This document shows positions 8,854-17,163 of a stretch of 34,808 bases of DNA, one piece after another. Every line of letters starts with the position of its first letter. Position 1 is the first letter of the stretch. The position numbers and the translations under genes are program-made. The notes under the pieces were generated by a model. It was not told the DNA's origin. It saw only the letters and a program-made list of their open reading frames with translations, and did not search any database. The DNA comes from Bacteroidota bacterium (GTDB lineage: Bacteria > Bacteroidota > Bacteroidia > Chitinophagales > LD1). The DNA is taken from the NCBI GenBank assembly GCA_947461105.1, contig CANHIG010000011.1, forward strand, positions 1 through 34,808, in the 5' to 3' direction.

Positions 8854-9378
8854 TTGGAACTGCTGAATATTCAGAATCTCTTATTGATTGCCGCTAAATC
8901 CATAGCAGTCTATGCGTTTATTGTAATCGCCATTCGGATTTTTGGAAAAAAGGAGTTAGCGCAATTATCTGTAGTGGATTTAGTTTTTATTTTGCTCATC
9001 AGTAATTCTGTTCAGAATGCAATGGTGGGCCCTGATAATACATTGCTTGGAGGATTAGCAGCTGCCACAGGTTTGTTTTTAATAAATTACGTTTTGAAAC
9101 AACTCAGCTATAAATTTCCATGGTTCAGCAAATCACTGCAAGGAGAATCCACTATGCTTATATACAATGGTAAAGTGATTCACAAAAATCTTGAGAAAGC
9201 TTTGATAAGCATAGATGAATTGGAAGCCGCTGTGAGAGAACACGGAGTGAAAAATATTAAAGAAGTAGATTTGGCAGTGCTAGAAGTGGATGGTAGTGTG
9301 AGTGTGCTGTCTGATAATTTTAAACATAAAACATCTCGCAGAAAGAAGGCTCATAAAGCACTTAATAAACAACAATAA
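8854..9378 (+). CDS. DUF421 (YetF-like) inner-membrane protein
   Basis: The 174-residue protein has three predicted N-terminal membrane segments (about 7-28, 39-57 and 62-84) and a soluble C-terminal YetF domain (about 88-165). That domain contains the family signatures GESTMLIYNGKVI and an acidic stretch IDELEAAVREHGV. Family function is not established; Bacillus members are linked to spore and envelope physiology. There is no ATG near the N-terminus. The frame opens 3 bp after the asnB stop, and the only sensible start is TTG at 8854, which keeps the first membrane helix complete. Translation is probably coupled to asnB. The thioesterase gene follows 12 bp later. Confidence 0.85.
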   Translation: MELLNIQNLLLIAAKSIAVYAFIVIAIRIFGKKELAQLSVVDLVFILLISNSVQNAMVGPDNTLLGGLAAATGLFLINYVLKQLSYKFPWFSKSLQGESTMLIYNGKVIHKNLEKALISIDELEAAVREHGVKNIKEVDLAVLEVDGSVSVLSDNFKHKTSRRKKAHKALNKQQ

Positions 9379-9390
9379 ATACAGAATAAT

Positions 9391-9900
9391 ATGTCAACAA
9401 AAACACCGAAAGAATCTGAAGTGACCATGACCGAAATCGTTTTGCCAAACGATACCAATACATTGCATAATCTACGCGGAGGAAAAATATTGCATTGGAT
9501 GGATATAGCCTCTGCAATTGCTGCCGGCAAACATTCTAATGCTGTAGTAGTTACAGCATCTGTAGATAACGTGTCTTTTGAAAATCCAATAAAATTAGGA
9601 GATGTAGTCACAATTACGGCTAAGGTTACCCGTACTTTCAATACATCTCTTGAGACATACATAGAAGTATGGGCTGAGAATCTTCCGACCCAAACACGCT
9701 ATCATTGTAACAAGGCTTACTACACTTTTGTAGCACTCGACAGTAATGGCAAACCTAAAAAAGTGACAGGCATTTCACCTGAGACAGATGAAGAGAAAAA
9801 GCATTTTGACGGTGCGCAGAGAAGAAGAGAATTGCGTCTGGTTCTTGCGGGAAGAATGAAAGCATCAGAAGCGAAGGAATTGAAAGAGCTTTTTCAATAA
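9391..9900 (+). CDS. Acyl-CoA thioesterase, hotdog fold (YciA/ACOT type)
   Basis: The 169-residue protein has one hotdog domain of the cytosolic acyl-CoA hydrolase family, which releases CoA from acyl-CoA esters. Family features are present: the N-terminal PNDTNTLHNLRGGKILHWMD segment with its Asn/Asp acid region, VVTASVDNVSFENPIKLGD in the middle, and a later YYTFVALD strand. The C-terminal 30 residues are charged and helical (RRRELRLVLAGRMKASEAKEL). It has no signal peptide. It is the third gene of a compact run (asnB, DUF421, thioesterase) with a 12-bp gap upstream. Substrate chain length cannot be read from sequence. Confidence 0.87.
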   Translation: MSTKTPKESEVTMTEIVLPNDTNTLHNLRGGKILHWMDIASAIAAGKHSNAVVVTASVDNVSFENPIKLGDVVTITAKVTRTFNTSLETYIEVWAENLPTQTRYHCNKAYYTFVALDSNGKPKKVTGISPETDEEKKHFDGAQRRRELRLVLAGRMKASEAKELKELFQ

Positions 9901-10998
9901 GAGAAGAGACTAAAAATAGCGCTAGTCATAATTCTCCCCAATTTACATCTGTCAATATTTGCACAGAAATTGATTGATAGAAGAACGATATTTCCCGATT
10001 CCTCTCAGACGCTTCTCTTTCAAAAATCCAATAACAATGTTGATATAGCTGAATTTAATGGTGAATATTATATAGGACTAAGAACTGCTCCAACTCATTT
10101 TGCTTCAAAAAAGACCAAGCTGCTTGTATTTAAATCAAAGGATTTAAACAAGTTTGAATTAGACACCATCATTAACCTATCTTCAGATATTCGTGAGCCA
10201 AGATTTTGTGTATACAACAAAAAAATATTTCTCTACTTTTTCCAAGGAGGAACAAAGGCATTAAAATTTGAGTCCAAAAAAATCTGGCTAATTTCTAAAT
10301 CGTCAAACAGCGGCTGGAGTAGCTTAACTGATATCCATCTTGATGGATACGTTCCATGGCGGGTGAGAAACGTCAATGACAAATTATTGCTCTCTGCATA
10401 TTATGGTAAAAATTTGTACAACAGCAAACATAAATCTGATTTGCGATTATTTGAAAGCAGCGATGGAATCAAATGGCAGCCTATTTCCGAAAAACCGCAG
10501 TGCGACTTAGAGTTTGCCGAGGAGGGGGAGTTTGTTATTGATCGCGATAGTGTGCTTTGGGGAACAATAAGGTTTGAAGGATTTGGAGGAGCTCTGGTGA
10601 AAGCCGAAAAAAATAATTGGTCAAATTGGAATATTGTAAAAACAGACTACAAGTATTACAGTGCGTTGCTCTTTGAAAGGGAAAATGAAGTTTACCTTAT
10701 TTCCAGAAGGAATGTTGATGGGAAGGCGAATCGTTTCAAGTCAAGGACTAGGAATTTACTGAGATATTCATTCACAAAAAAGTGTACGGCACTGTTTCAA
10801 ATCAATAAAGAGAAAATGTGCATTGAGCATGTTTTTGATTTTCCCAGCACTGTTGATAATGCTTATGCCGGGATAGTTCAGACAGCTAAGAATGAATACG
10901 CAGTGGTGAATTATTCGTAAGATCCTTCTAAACCCAAGAACTGGATAAGAGGGCAACTGGGCAGAACCAATATTTATCTTTATAAATTAGTTTCCTGA
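9901..10998 (+). pseudogene. Damaged gene for a secreted beta-propeller protein (no start codon, in-frame stop near the 3' end)
   Basis: The frame is open from just after the thioesterase stop (9900) to TAA at 10918-10920. The segment encoded just upstream of the TTG at 9970 (LKIALVIILPNLHLSIFAQK) reads as a good signal peptide ending FAQ, yet it has no ATG, GTG or TTG. Starting at TTG 9970 would give a 316-residue protein without export signal. After the TAA the same frame continues as DPSKPKNWIRGQLGRTNIYL and YKLVS to TGA at 10996-10998, which reads as the natural C-terminus. The body looks like a glycosidase-like five- or six-bladed propeller (repeated strand motifs, SSDGIKWQPIS, and an EEGEF acidic motif). 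Exact family not recognised. Either the gene is decaying, or the assembly carries two errors. The extended frame would overlap wecB's 3' end by 12 bp. Confidence 0.6.
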
Positions 10999-12075
10999 TA
11001 AGAAATTTTGCATTGAATTTATGATTTGGAAAGAAGCTTTTCCATCTCCATAAAGCTGAGTAGAAAAGTCATTTTTCCTAATTGCCATATCTTCAAATCC
11101 TGCTATAATCTTTTGCTCTGATGCTCCTGTGGTAATATTGTAGCCATTTGTTACCAGTTCTGTCCACTCTGTTTGTTCGCGCATAGTAACACAGTTTTTA
11201 CCAAAGAAATAGGCTTCTTTCTGAAGACCTCCACTGTCTGTCATTACCATGAAACAGTAGGCTGTTAGCTGAACCATGTCAACATACCCAACTGGCTCTA
11301 TTACTGTAAATTCAAAAGGAACACTTTGATGCTCTAAAATCTTTTTTGTTCTTGGATGTAAAGGAACTATAACTCTTTTACTGCGGTTCACAGTATTTAA
11401 TGCCCGAACAATTTGGCTCAGATTATTGAGGTCGTCAGTATTCTCCTGGCGGTGTATTGTTGCTAAAATGTAATCTCCTCCTGAAACATCCAATTCTTCT
11501 AGAATTTTTGACTGAAGCTCAGCTTTCTCTCCATAAAAAAGAGCTGCATCATACATCACATCCCCTGTTCTGACAATATCACATTGAAAATTATCATAAC
11601 CTTCCTGTTTCAAATTGTCAACAGCTGTTTGAGTAGGACAAAAAAGCAAATCTGATATTCTGTCTGTAAGAATGCGGTTAATCTCTTCAGGCATACGCAT
11701 ATTAAATGAACGAAGCCCGGCTTCTACATGAGCTACTTTAATATGCATTTTTTTTGCTGCCAAGGCTCCGGCCAGAGTAGAGTTGGTGTCACCGTAAACC
11801 ATCACAAAATCAGGTTTTTCAGCTACAAGTAGTTTTTCAATTTCTTCCAACATTCTACCTGTCATAGCGCCATGAGAAAGTGAGTTTATCTCCAGATTAT
11901 ACTTTGGTTTTGGAATGTCCATTTCATCAAAAAAGACATCGCTCATATTCTTATCAAAATGCTGACCTGTATGCACTATTATTTCTTCAACCCCTGATAT
12001 AGCTTTTATTGCTCTGCTCACAGCAGATGCTTTTATAAACTGAGGTCGTGCTCCTACTACTGTTACAATTTTCAC
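10987..12075 (-). CDS. wecB: UDP-N-acetylglucosamine 2-epimerase (non-hydrolysing)
   Basis: This cytosolic enzyme interconverts UDP-GlcNAc and UDP-ManNAc, supplying ManNAc-type sugars for surface glycans. It is 362 residues, the usual length for this GT-B-fold family. The N-terminus MKIVTVVGARPQFIKASA is diagnostic. The catalytic acids and histidine are in their expected motifs: VYGDTNST, HVEAGLRSFN, MPEEINR and ATIHRQEN. The UDP-binding end has TDSGGLQKEAYFFGK. Translation starts at GTG (12075), 39 bp after the glycosyltransferase stop. It is the last gene of the run that begins at rlmB. No downstream terminator is visible before the convergent damaged propeller gene. Confidence 0.93.
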   Translation of the reverse strand: MKIVTVVGARPQFIKASAVSRAIKAISGVEEIIVHTGQHFDKNMSDVFFDEMDIPKPKYNLEINSLSHGAMTGRMLEEIEKLLVAEKPDFVMVYGDTNSTLAGALAAKKMHIKVAHVEAGLRSFNMRMPEEINRILTDRISDLLFCPTQTAVDNLKQEGYDNFQCDIVRTGDVMYDAALFYGEKAELQSKILEELDVSGGDYILATIHRQENTDDLNNLSQIVRALNTVNRSKRVIVPLHPRTKKILEHQSVPFEFTVIEPVGYVDMVQLTAYCFMVMTDSGGLQKEAYFFGKNCVTMREQTEWTELVTNGYNITTGASEQKIIAGFEDMAIRKNDFSTQLYGDGKASFQIINSMQNFLSGN

Positions 12076-12114
12076 GCTCTTATATTTAGTATGACAATGC
12101 TAATGAATAATTTG

Positions 12115-13419
12115 CTAAGATGTAATTTCATCCAGTAAATGAGCCATTTGCCCTGTAAGATTTTTTCTGGAGTACTTTTCAATACCCGATGAGGAGCTGA
12201 CAAGCGTCTTTTCAAGATACTTTTGATACCATTGCTTTAGCAATGCTTCTAGTACCTCTACTTCATTATAATCAATTACAACTCCCGCGCCTGATTGGTT
12301 AATAATATCTGCTGCATCTCCATCTTTAGGTCCGATACATACAACAGGTCTGTTTGATGCGAGATATTCAAATATCTTTCCTGTAAGGATAGACTTGTTA
12401 TTCCAAGTGTTATTGATTACCAGTAAAAGTATCTGAGCGCTGTTTTGAAATTTTATTGCTTCACTGTGGGGTACATAACCAACAAATTCAACAAGATTAT
12501 CAAGCTCATATTTCTTTATCGATTCATGAACAGAAGCTTCAGGTTTACCTACTAGTTTCACCACTATATCTTTTACAAGTGGATGATTGATCTTTTTAAG
12601 ACGTTCTAAAGCCTGCCATAATACAATGGGGTCTCTGGCATTGTTCATTGTGCCTATATATGTAATAGAGAACTTCTCATCAAGTGGCACATTTACATCT
12701 ACCTTGTCGGAATCATCGAACCCGTTAGTAATAACCTCTGTTCTGTTTGTAGAAATTGCTTTCAGTTCTTCCGCCATTGTTTTACCAATAGGAGTTATTG
12801 CATTGCAACTATCCAATACTTTTTTCTCCAAAGTTTTGTGCCGTTTATCTGCAAAGTAGGAGAGATTCAACTCATGGTAGAAATCTATTTGTGTCCATTG
12901 GTCGCGATAATCTACTATCCATGGCAAACCAATCTTTTTTTTGATGCCAAGACCAATAAGATGACATGAGTGTGGTGGGCCTGTTGAAATTACAGCATCT
13001 ACAGGGGTTTTCTCCAAATAATCACAGAGAAATTTAACGGAAGGTTTTATCCAAAAGCAACGTGCATCAGGAATAAAAAAATTGCCACGTATCCATACTC
13101 CAATTTTCTCTTTCCATCCCATTTTTTTTCCTTGTGAAAGAAAGTTTGCATCTAATTTTTCATTCTTCTTTTTCCCAACCAATCGTCTATAAAAATCATA
13201 AGGCTCCCAAATCGGAGTTCGAATTACCTCAACATCTGAAGGGATTTCTTTGAGCAATGATTCATCAAGAATCGGATAGTCTCCATTTGAGACAGTATAT
13301 ACAACCGGTTCCCAGCCAAAATCAAGAAAATATTTCACGAATTTCACCCATCGCTGCACACCGCCACCTCCTGCTGGTGTCCAATAATATGTTATAATGA
13401 GTACTCTCTTACGCTTCAT
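12115..13419 (-). CDS. GT4-type glycosyltransferase
   Basis: The 434-residue protein has two Rossmann-like halves of a GT-B fold. The N-terminal half starts RVLIITYYWTPAGGGGVQRW, a glycine-rich acceptor-side motif common in family 4 transferases. The C-terminal half has FSITYIGTMNNARDP and VEFVGYVPHSEAIKFQNSAQ, then the donor-binding LTGKIFEYLASNRPVVCIG with the conserved EYL...P element. It has no signal peptide and is probably peripheral at the inner membrane. The ATG overlaps the end of the YfhO-like gene by 11 bp, which suggests translational coupling, and wecB follows. Context points to lipopolysaccharide, exopolysaccharide or glycoprotein glycan assembly; donor and acceptor sugars cannot be predicted. 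Confidence 0.87.
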   Translation of the reverse strand: MKRKRVLIITYYWTPAGGGGVQRWVKFVKYFLDFGWEPVVYTVSNGDYPILDESLLKEIPSDVEVIRTPIWEPYDFYRRLVGKKKNEKLDANFLSQGKKMGWKEKIGVWIRGNFFIPDARCFWIKPSVKFLCDYLEKTPVDAVISTGPPHSCHLIGLGIKKKIGLPWIVDYRDQWTQIDFYHELNLSYFADKRHKTLEKKVLDSCNAITPIGKTMAEELKAISTNRTEVITNGFDDSDKVDVNVPLDEKFSITYIGTMNNARDPIVLWQALERLKKINHPLVKDIVVKLVGKPEASVHESIKKYELDNLVEFVGYVPHSEAIKFQNSAQILLLVINNTWNNKSILTGKIFEYLASNRPVVCIGPKDGDAADIINQSGAGVVIDYNEVEVLEALLKQWYQKYLEKTLVSSSSGIEKYSRKNLTGQMAHLLDEITS

Positions 13420-15877
13420 TCAAAGCACTTTCTTTTTTAGGTCTAAATTCTAAAAACAAACCCGATGCAAGAAGTAATAAAATTAGAGCAGAACTCACCA
13501 TCGCAATCTTTTCTCCTAAAAAGAATGATTTAGGTTCAAACTTAAACTCAATTTTATGTTGCCCCTGAGGAATATTAAGTGCTCTCAGCACATAGTCTAC
13601 TCTAAATATTTCGACTTCTTTCCCATCAATACTGGCTACCCAACCCGGCTGGTAAAATATCTCTGAAAAAACACCAAGCTCTTGGGCTGAGGAGCTTGAT
13701 TCATAAACTAGATGATTTGGCTCATAGCTGAGTAGTTTGATAAATGCTGTCGAATCTTTGCTCTGATTGATTCCGCTCAAAAGCGCCTGATAGCGTTTGT
13801 CAACGAAAACTGTTTGCTTAGGATTAAATTGCTCCAATGATTTTAACTCTTCATCTGCATTAGCAACAACTTTGTATTCGCTTACAAACCAGGCATTGCC
13901 ACAAGCTGCAGGATTATATTGTGCTGCTGGTTCTCCGTTTTGTCCTTTTACTATAAAGTATTTTGTATTCAGCATGTTGAATACATTAATATTCCCTTGT
14001 TGTATATGTGCTTCTATAAGCTCTTGGTATCTTCTCAGTTTTGCAGCATGATAACCTCCTACTGATTTGTGGTTATATGATGTAGAAGCATCATTAAACG
14101 CATTCACGGTAGTGTTGAAAACCCTGTAATTAGGGTCAGTATCTTTCAGGATTTCATTATCAGCTGCTGATAATTGAAATCTGCTTTTCAATCTGTCCTT
14201 TTCTACGAAAATATCATCGTTTACATAGCGTTTCCCAACTCCTATCATATCATACATGACTAAGAGAGCGATTCCTGCCAATGCTATATTTCTGCTTATC
14301 TTATTTTGCAAGAAGCCCCATATAGCTGCAGCACTCAATCCAATTAAAAGAAAAGAACGAAATGCGTCACTTCGCATCAGTGAAGTCCTGTCTTCTTTTA
14401 ACGCTGCTACTAGCCACTCAGGGTAATTTTTATCTTCAGCGCCTGAGAAATTAAATAAACTTGACCCAAGAATTACAATGATTAAGCTCAGTCCTGCTGT
14501 TAATCCCAGAGCAACAAAGACTCCGTTAACCAGTTTTTCTTTTTCGATTTTATTTGCAAATATCTGAGCTAAAGTATAAATACCTAAAAGAGGAATAGTT
14601 AACTGTGCAATGACTAATACCATTGTTACCGTTCTGAATTTGTTGTAACCCGGTAAATAATCGAAAAACAAATCAGAAAACCATTGCAAGTTATGACCGA
14701 ATGATAGCAAAACAGAAATGAGGGTGGCAATTCCGAGCCACCATTTTAAAGGACCGTCAATTACCAAAAGACCTAGAATAAATAAGAAACACAAGATGGC
14801 TCCGATATATACAGGACCAGAAGTAAAAGGCTGATCACCCCAATAGTAAGGAGTTGAATTGATATATTGTTGAGCCCCATTTGCAATGAGCACTTCACGC
14901 GTTTTGCTTCCTTCTTCTGCAGTGGAGTGCGATGACCCTCCATAGAAATTGGGAATCATTAAAGTCAAAGCTTCTATTTTACCCAAGCTCCATTTGTAAG
15001 CATAATCTCTATCTAATCCACCAGAAGATTGCGTATTGGTAGTGAGTTCTGATTTCCCGCGTATAGTGGAATTCCCGTATTCATAAGTGCTCCAAAGAAC
15101 AGAAGCATTTGAAACTACACCTGCTATACCTGTGGCAGCTAAAAGGAGTACTGATATAAAAAAATGTTTCCACTCCTTTGACCTTATGGTGAAAATAAAC
15201 TGAGCGACACCAAAAATAAATAACGAAATGAAAGCATAGTAAGCTATCTGTATATGATTTGCATAAATCAATAATGAAAATCCTGCAGCACTGACCGCAG
15301 CTCCCAGTAAATATTTTTTATTCCAAATCAAAAGAACTCCGCTAAATACAAAAGGGCTCAATGCTATAGCATGCATTTTTGAATTGTGACCGGCTTCGAG
15401 AATGACGAGGTTGTATGAACACAAAGCATAAGCAATTCCTCCAATCATTGCAATCCAGCTATTTACTCCCATTGCCAAAAGCAGTAAATAAAAGCTAAGA
15501 CAAGCAATGAATAGAAATGGAGAATACTCGGGCAACCCTATAGACACAATATTGTTTATATATCGAACAAGATTCCCTGAATATTCCGTAGAAATCTGGA
15601 AAGCAGGCATGCCGCCAAACATGGAGTTAGTCCATAATGGCTCAGCATGTTTGGACTTCCGATATGTTACTATTTCTTTCGAAGCTCCATCAAACTGCAT
15701 TATATCACCCTGATATATAGCTTTATTATCGGTAATCATTGGAGAGAAAAACAAAAAGGTAATCACCAAAAAAGATGCGATTGCAGCTATGTATGGGATA
15801 AATTTTTTAATTCCGCTATTTGTTGAATCTGTATTTGAAACTACTGAAGATTTCTGCTGAATTTTCGACTTTGCCAT
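13409..15877 (-). CDS. YfhO family polytopic membrane protein
   Basis: The 822-residue protein has a short basic N-terminus and about a dozen membrane helices spread over residues ~25-560, then a periplasmic C-terminal domain (~570-785) and one last helix (~790-810). The YfhO signature is present early (GGMPAFQIS, about residue 88) and late (QPGWVASIDGKEVEI, and ALNIPQGQHKIEFKFEP). YfhO proteins are GT-C-like; Gram-positive members (YfhO, GtcA partner systems) transfer sugars from polyprenyl carriers to envelope polymers. By inference this one glycosylates a surface polymer or protein on the periplasmic side, working with the overlapping GT4 gene. It starts at ATG 15877, 56 bp after the truncated haemoglobin gene. 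Confidence 0.87.
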   Translation of the reverse strand: MAKSKIQQKSSVVSNTDSTNSGIKKFIPYIAAIASFLVITFLFFSPMITDNKAIYQGDIMQFDGASKEIVTYRKSKHAEPLWTNSMFGGMPAFQISTEYSGNLVRYINNIVSIGLPEYSPFLFIACLSFYLLLLAMGVNSWIAMIGGIAYALCSYNLVILEAGHNSKMHAIALSPFVFSGVLLIWNKKYLLGAAVSAAGFSLLIYANHIQIAYYAFISLFIFGVAQFIFTIRSKEWKHFFISVLLLAATGIAGVVSNASVLWSTYEYGNSTIRGKSELTTNTQSSGGLDRDYAYKWSLGKIEALTLMIPNFYGGSSHSTAEEGSKTREVLIANGAQQYINSTPYYWGDQPFTSGPVYIGAILCFLFILGLLVIDGPLKWWLGIATLISVLLSFGHNLQWFSDLFFDYLPGYNKFRTVTMVLVIAQLTIPLLGIYTLAQIFANKIEKEKLVNGVFVALGLTAGLSLIIVILGSSLFNFSGAEDKNYPEWLVAALKEDRTSLMRSDAFRSFLLIGLSAAAIWGFLQNKISRNIALAGIALLVMYDMIGVGKRYVNDDIFVEKDRLKSRFQLSAADNEILKDTDPNYRVFNTTVNAFNDASTSYNHKSVGGYHAAKLRRYQELIEAHIQQGNINVFNMLNTKYFIVKGQNGEPAAQYNPAACGNAWFVSEYKVVANADEELKSLEQFNPKQTVFVDKRYQALLSGINQSKDSTAFIKLLSYEPNHLVYESSSSAQELGVFSEIFYQPGWVASIDGKEVEIFRVDYVLRALNIPQGQHKIEFKFEPKSFFLGEKIAMVSSALILLLLASGLFLEFRPKKESALNEA

Positions 15878-15933
15878 GTATTGGTTATTTTAAGTAAAAA
15901 TAGAAAGATTGAAACGAAAAAAAACACCGATTA

Positions 15934-16284
15934 CTAATCGGGAAATTTAGATTTAAAAGTGAAAGACATTACCGCTGCTCGTTGTTTTGCCAACTCAGCC
16001 TTTTCGCCTGAGAAGTGTTTATCAATATTGTCCTTCAATATTTTTAGCCATATATCAAAATGAGGTTTCTTTATGCTCAGATGCATACGTTTTTGCAACA
16101 AATTTTCTCGGTAACCATCTATGTCTAAAATAACAAACGACCCAAAAGCTATCATTCTAGGGAAGTGAGCTTCCCAATCTATATTTTTAAAAAACACACC
16201 TATATCTTCATCAGAAACAGCTATTTGATAAAATGAACGTATCATAAAATCTACATCTGCCTCAGAATTAATATCATGTTTCAC
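15934..16284 (-). CDS. Group III truncated haemoglobin
   Basis: This is a 116-residue soluble haem protein of the 2/2 globin type. Visible features are a Phe-Tyr pair at 18-19 (B-helix distal pocket), His68 in the E-helix region (KRMHLSI), and the proximal-helix motif KKPHFDIWL with His75 and Trp79, as expected for the group III branch. The stretch FGSFVI replaces the commoner FWES-like segment of the CD/E region. Family members bind O2, NO or CO; physiological roles in Bacteroidota are mostly unproven, with NO or O2 handling most often proposed. It starts at GTG (16284), only 7 bp after rlmB, so it is very likely co-transcribed. An ATG-free context AGAGCGTGAAA is shared with the wecB start. 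Confidence 0.88.
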   Translation of the reverse strand: MKHDINSEADVDFMIRSFYQIAVSDEDIGVFFKNIDWEAHFPRMIAFGSFVILDIDGYRENLLQKRMHLSIKKPHFDIWLKILKDNIDKHFSGEKAELAKQRAAVMSFTFKSKFPD

Positions 16285-16291
16285 GCTCTAT

Positions 16292-17050
16292 TTATTTGTT
16301 AAGTTTACGCTGACGCAATGCTTCATAAAGAATAATTCCGGCACTTACAGAAACGTTCAAAGATTCGGTTTTACCCACCATCGGAATGGCAATAAGTCCA
16401 TCACAAAACTTCTTGATGATAGGTGTTATGCCTTCTCCTTCGGCACCCAGAACAATGGCAGTCGGAATACTGAAATCTACCTGATTTACCTGAGTTGATT
16501 CTCCAACATCTGCTCCCCATATTTTGATTCCATGAGCCCTCAAATATTTTATGGCTGTGATGATGCTTTGCTCTCTACACACAGGAATATTGAGCAATGC
16601 CCCTGCTGAAACTTTTACTGCAATAGGATTGATGGGCGCTGAGCCAGACTGCTGAATAATAACTCCATGCGCTCCTAAACTTTCTGCTGAGCGTGCAATT
16701 GCTCCGAAATTATGTACATCTGTGATACTATCTAAAATCAGAATAAAAGGAGCTTCTTCCTTCTCTTCTGCACTGCGTATTATATCGTCAATGCTCACAT
16801 ACTCTATCATTTGTACTACAGCCACCACACCCTGATGATTCGATTCTACCAGTTTGTTTTTATAGAGTATATCGTCTATCTTTTCTTTTGGCACCAATTG
16901 TATGGGCACTTTTTTTTCTTTTGCAAATATATTGATTCGCTCTATTTCCTCTCCAATAGAATTTTTGACAATCAATATTTTGTCAAACTTGATTCCTTGT
17001 TGCAGCCCATCTAATACGGGTTTCCTGCCAATAATAATTTGTTGTTCCAT
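16292..17050 (-). CDS. rlmB: 23S rRNA (guanosine-2'-O-)-methyltransferase RlmB/TrmH family
   Basis: This SPOUT methyltransferase of 252 residues is expected to methylate the 2'-OH of G2251 in 23S rRNA using S-adenosylmethionine. The N-terminal ~80 residues form the L30e-like substrate-recognition domain (IIIGRKPVLDGLQQG). The SPOUT catalytic part holds the three family motifs: DVHNFGAIARSAE (motif 1, with the catalytic Asn and Arg), AIVLGAEGEGI (motif 2) and IPMVGKTESLNVSVSAGIIL (motif 3, trefoil knot). It starts at ATG 17050 behind a plausible promoter and appears to lead a five-gene minus-strand run into glycan genes. Closely related TrmH-family paralogues cannot be fully excluded. Confidence 0.88.
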   Translation of the reverse strand: MEQQIIIGRKPVLDGLQQGIKFDKILIVKNSIGEEIERINIFAKEKKVPIQLVPKEKIDDILYKNKLVESNHQGVVAVVQMIEYVSIDDIIRSAEEKEEAPFILILDSITDVHNFGAIARSAESLGAHGVIIQQSGSAPINPIAVKVSAGALLNIPVCREQSIITAIKYLRAHGIKIWGADVGESTQVNQVDFSIPTAIVLGAEGEGITPIIKKFCDGLIAIPMVGKTESLNVSVSAGIILYEALRQRKLNK

Positions 17051-17066
17051 TTGATTAATGCTTCTG

Positions 17067-17096
17067 CAAACTAATTTTTTTTATTCACCATTTCAA
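17067..17096 (-). promoter_or_regulatory. Probable promoter of the rlmB-to-wecB run
   Basis: On the minus strand the -7 box is TTAGTTTG (17074-17067), one mismatch from TAnnTTTG. A TTG (17096-17094) lies 19 nt upstream. Position, spacing and the terminator just upstream (17108-17137) all fit a transcription start here. Confidence 0.5.
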
Positions 17097-17107
17097 TTCC
17101 TGAAAAT

Positions 17108-17137
17108 AAAATCAGCCACTCCAGGGTGGCTGATTTT
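17108..17137 (-). terminator. Intrinsic terminator of the GT117 gene
   Basis: This is a perfect 12-bp inverted repeat, AAAATCAGCCAC / GTGGCTGATTTT, around a 6-nt loop. On the minus strand it is followed by TTTTATTTTC, 27 bp after the GT117 stop codon. It separates that gene from rlmB. Confidence 0.88.
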
Positions 17138-17163
17138 GTAAATAACTTTAATAGACTGGCAGA

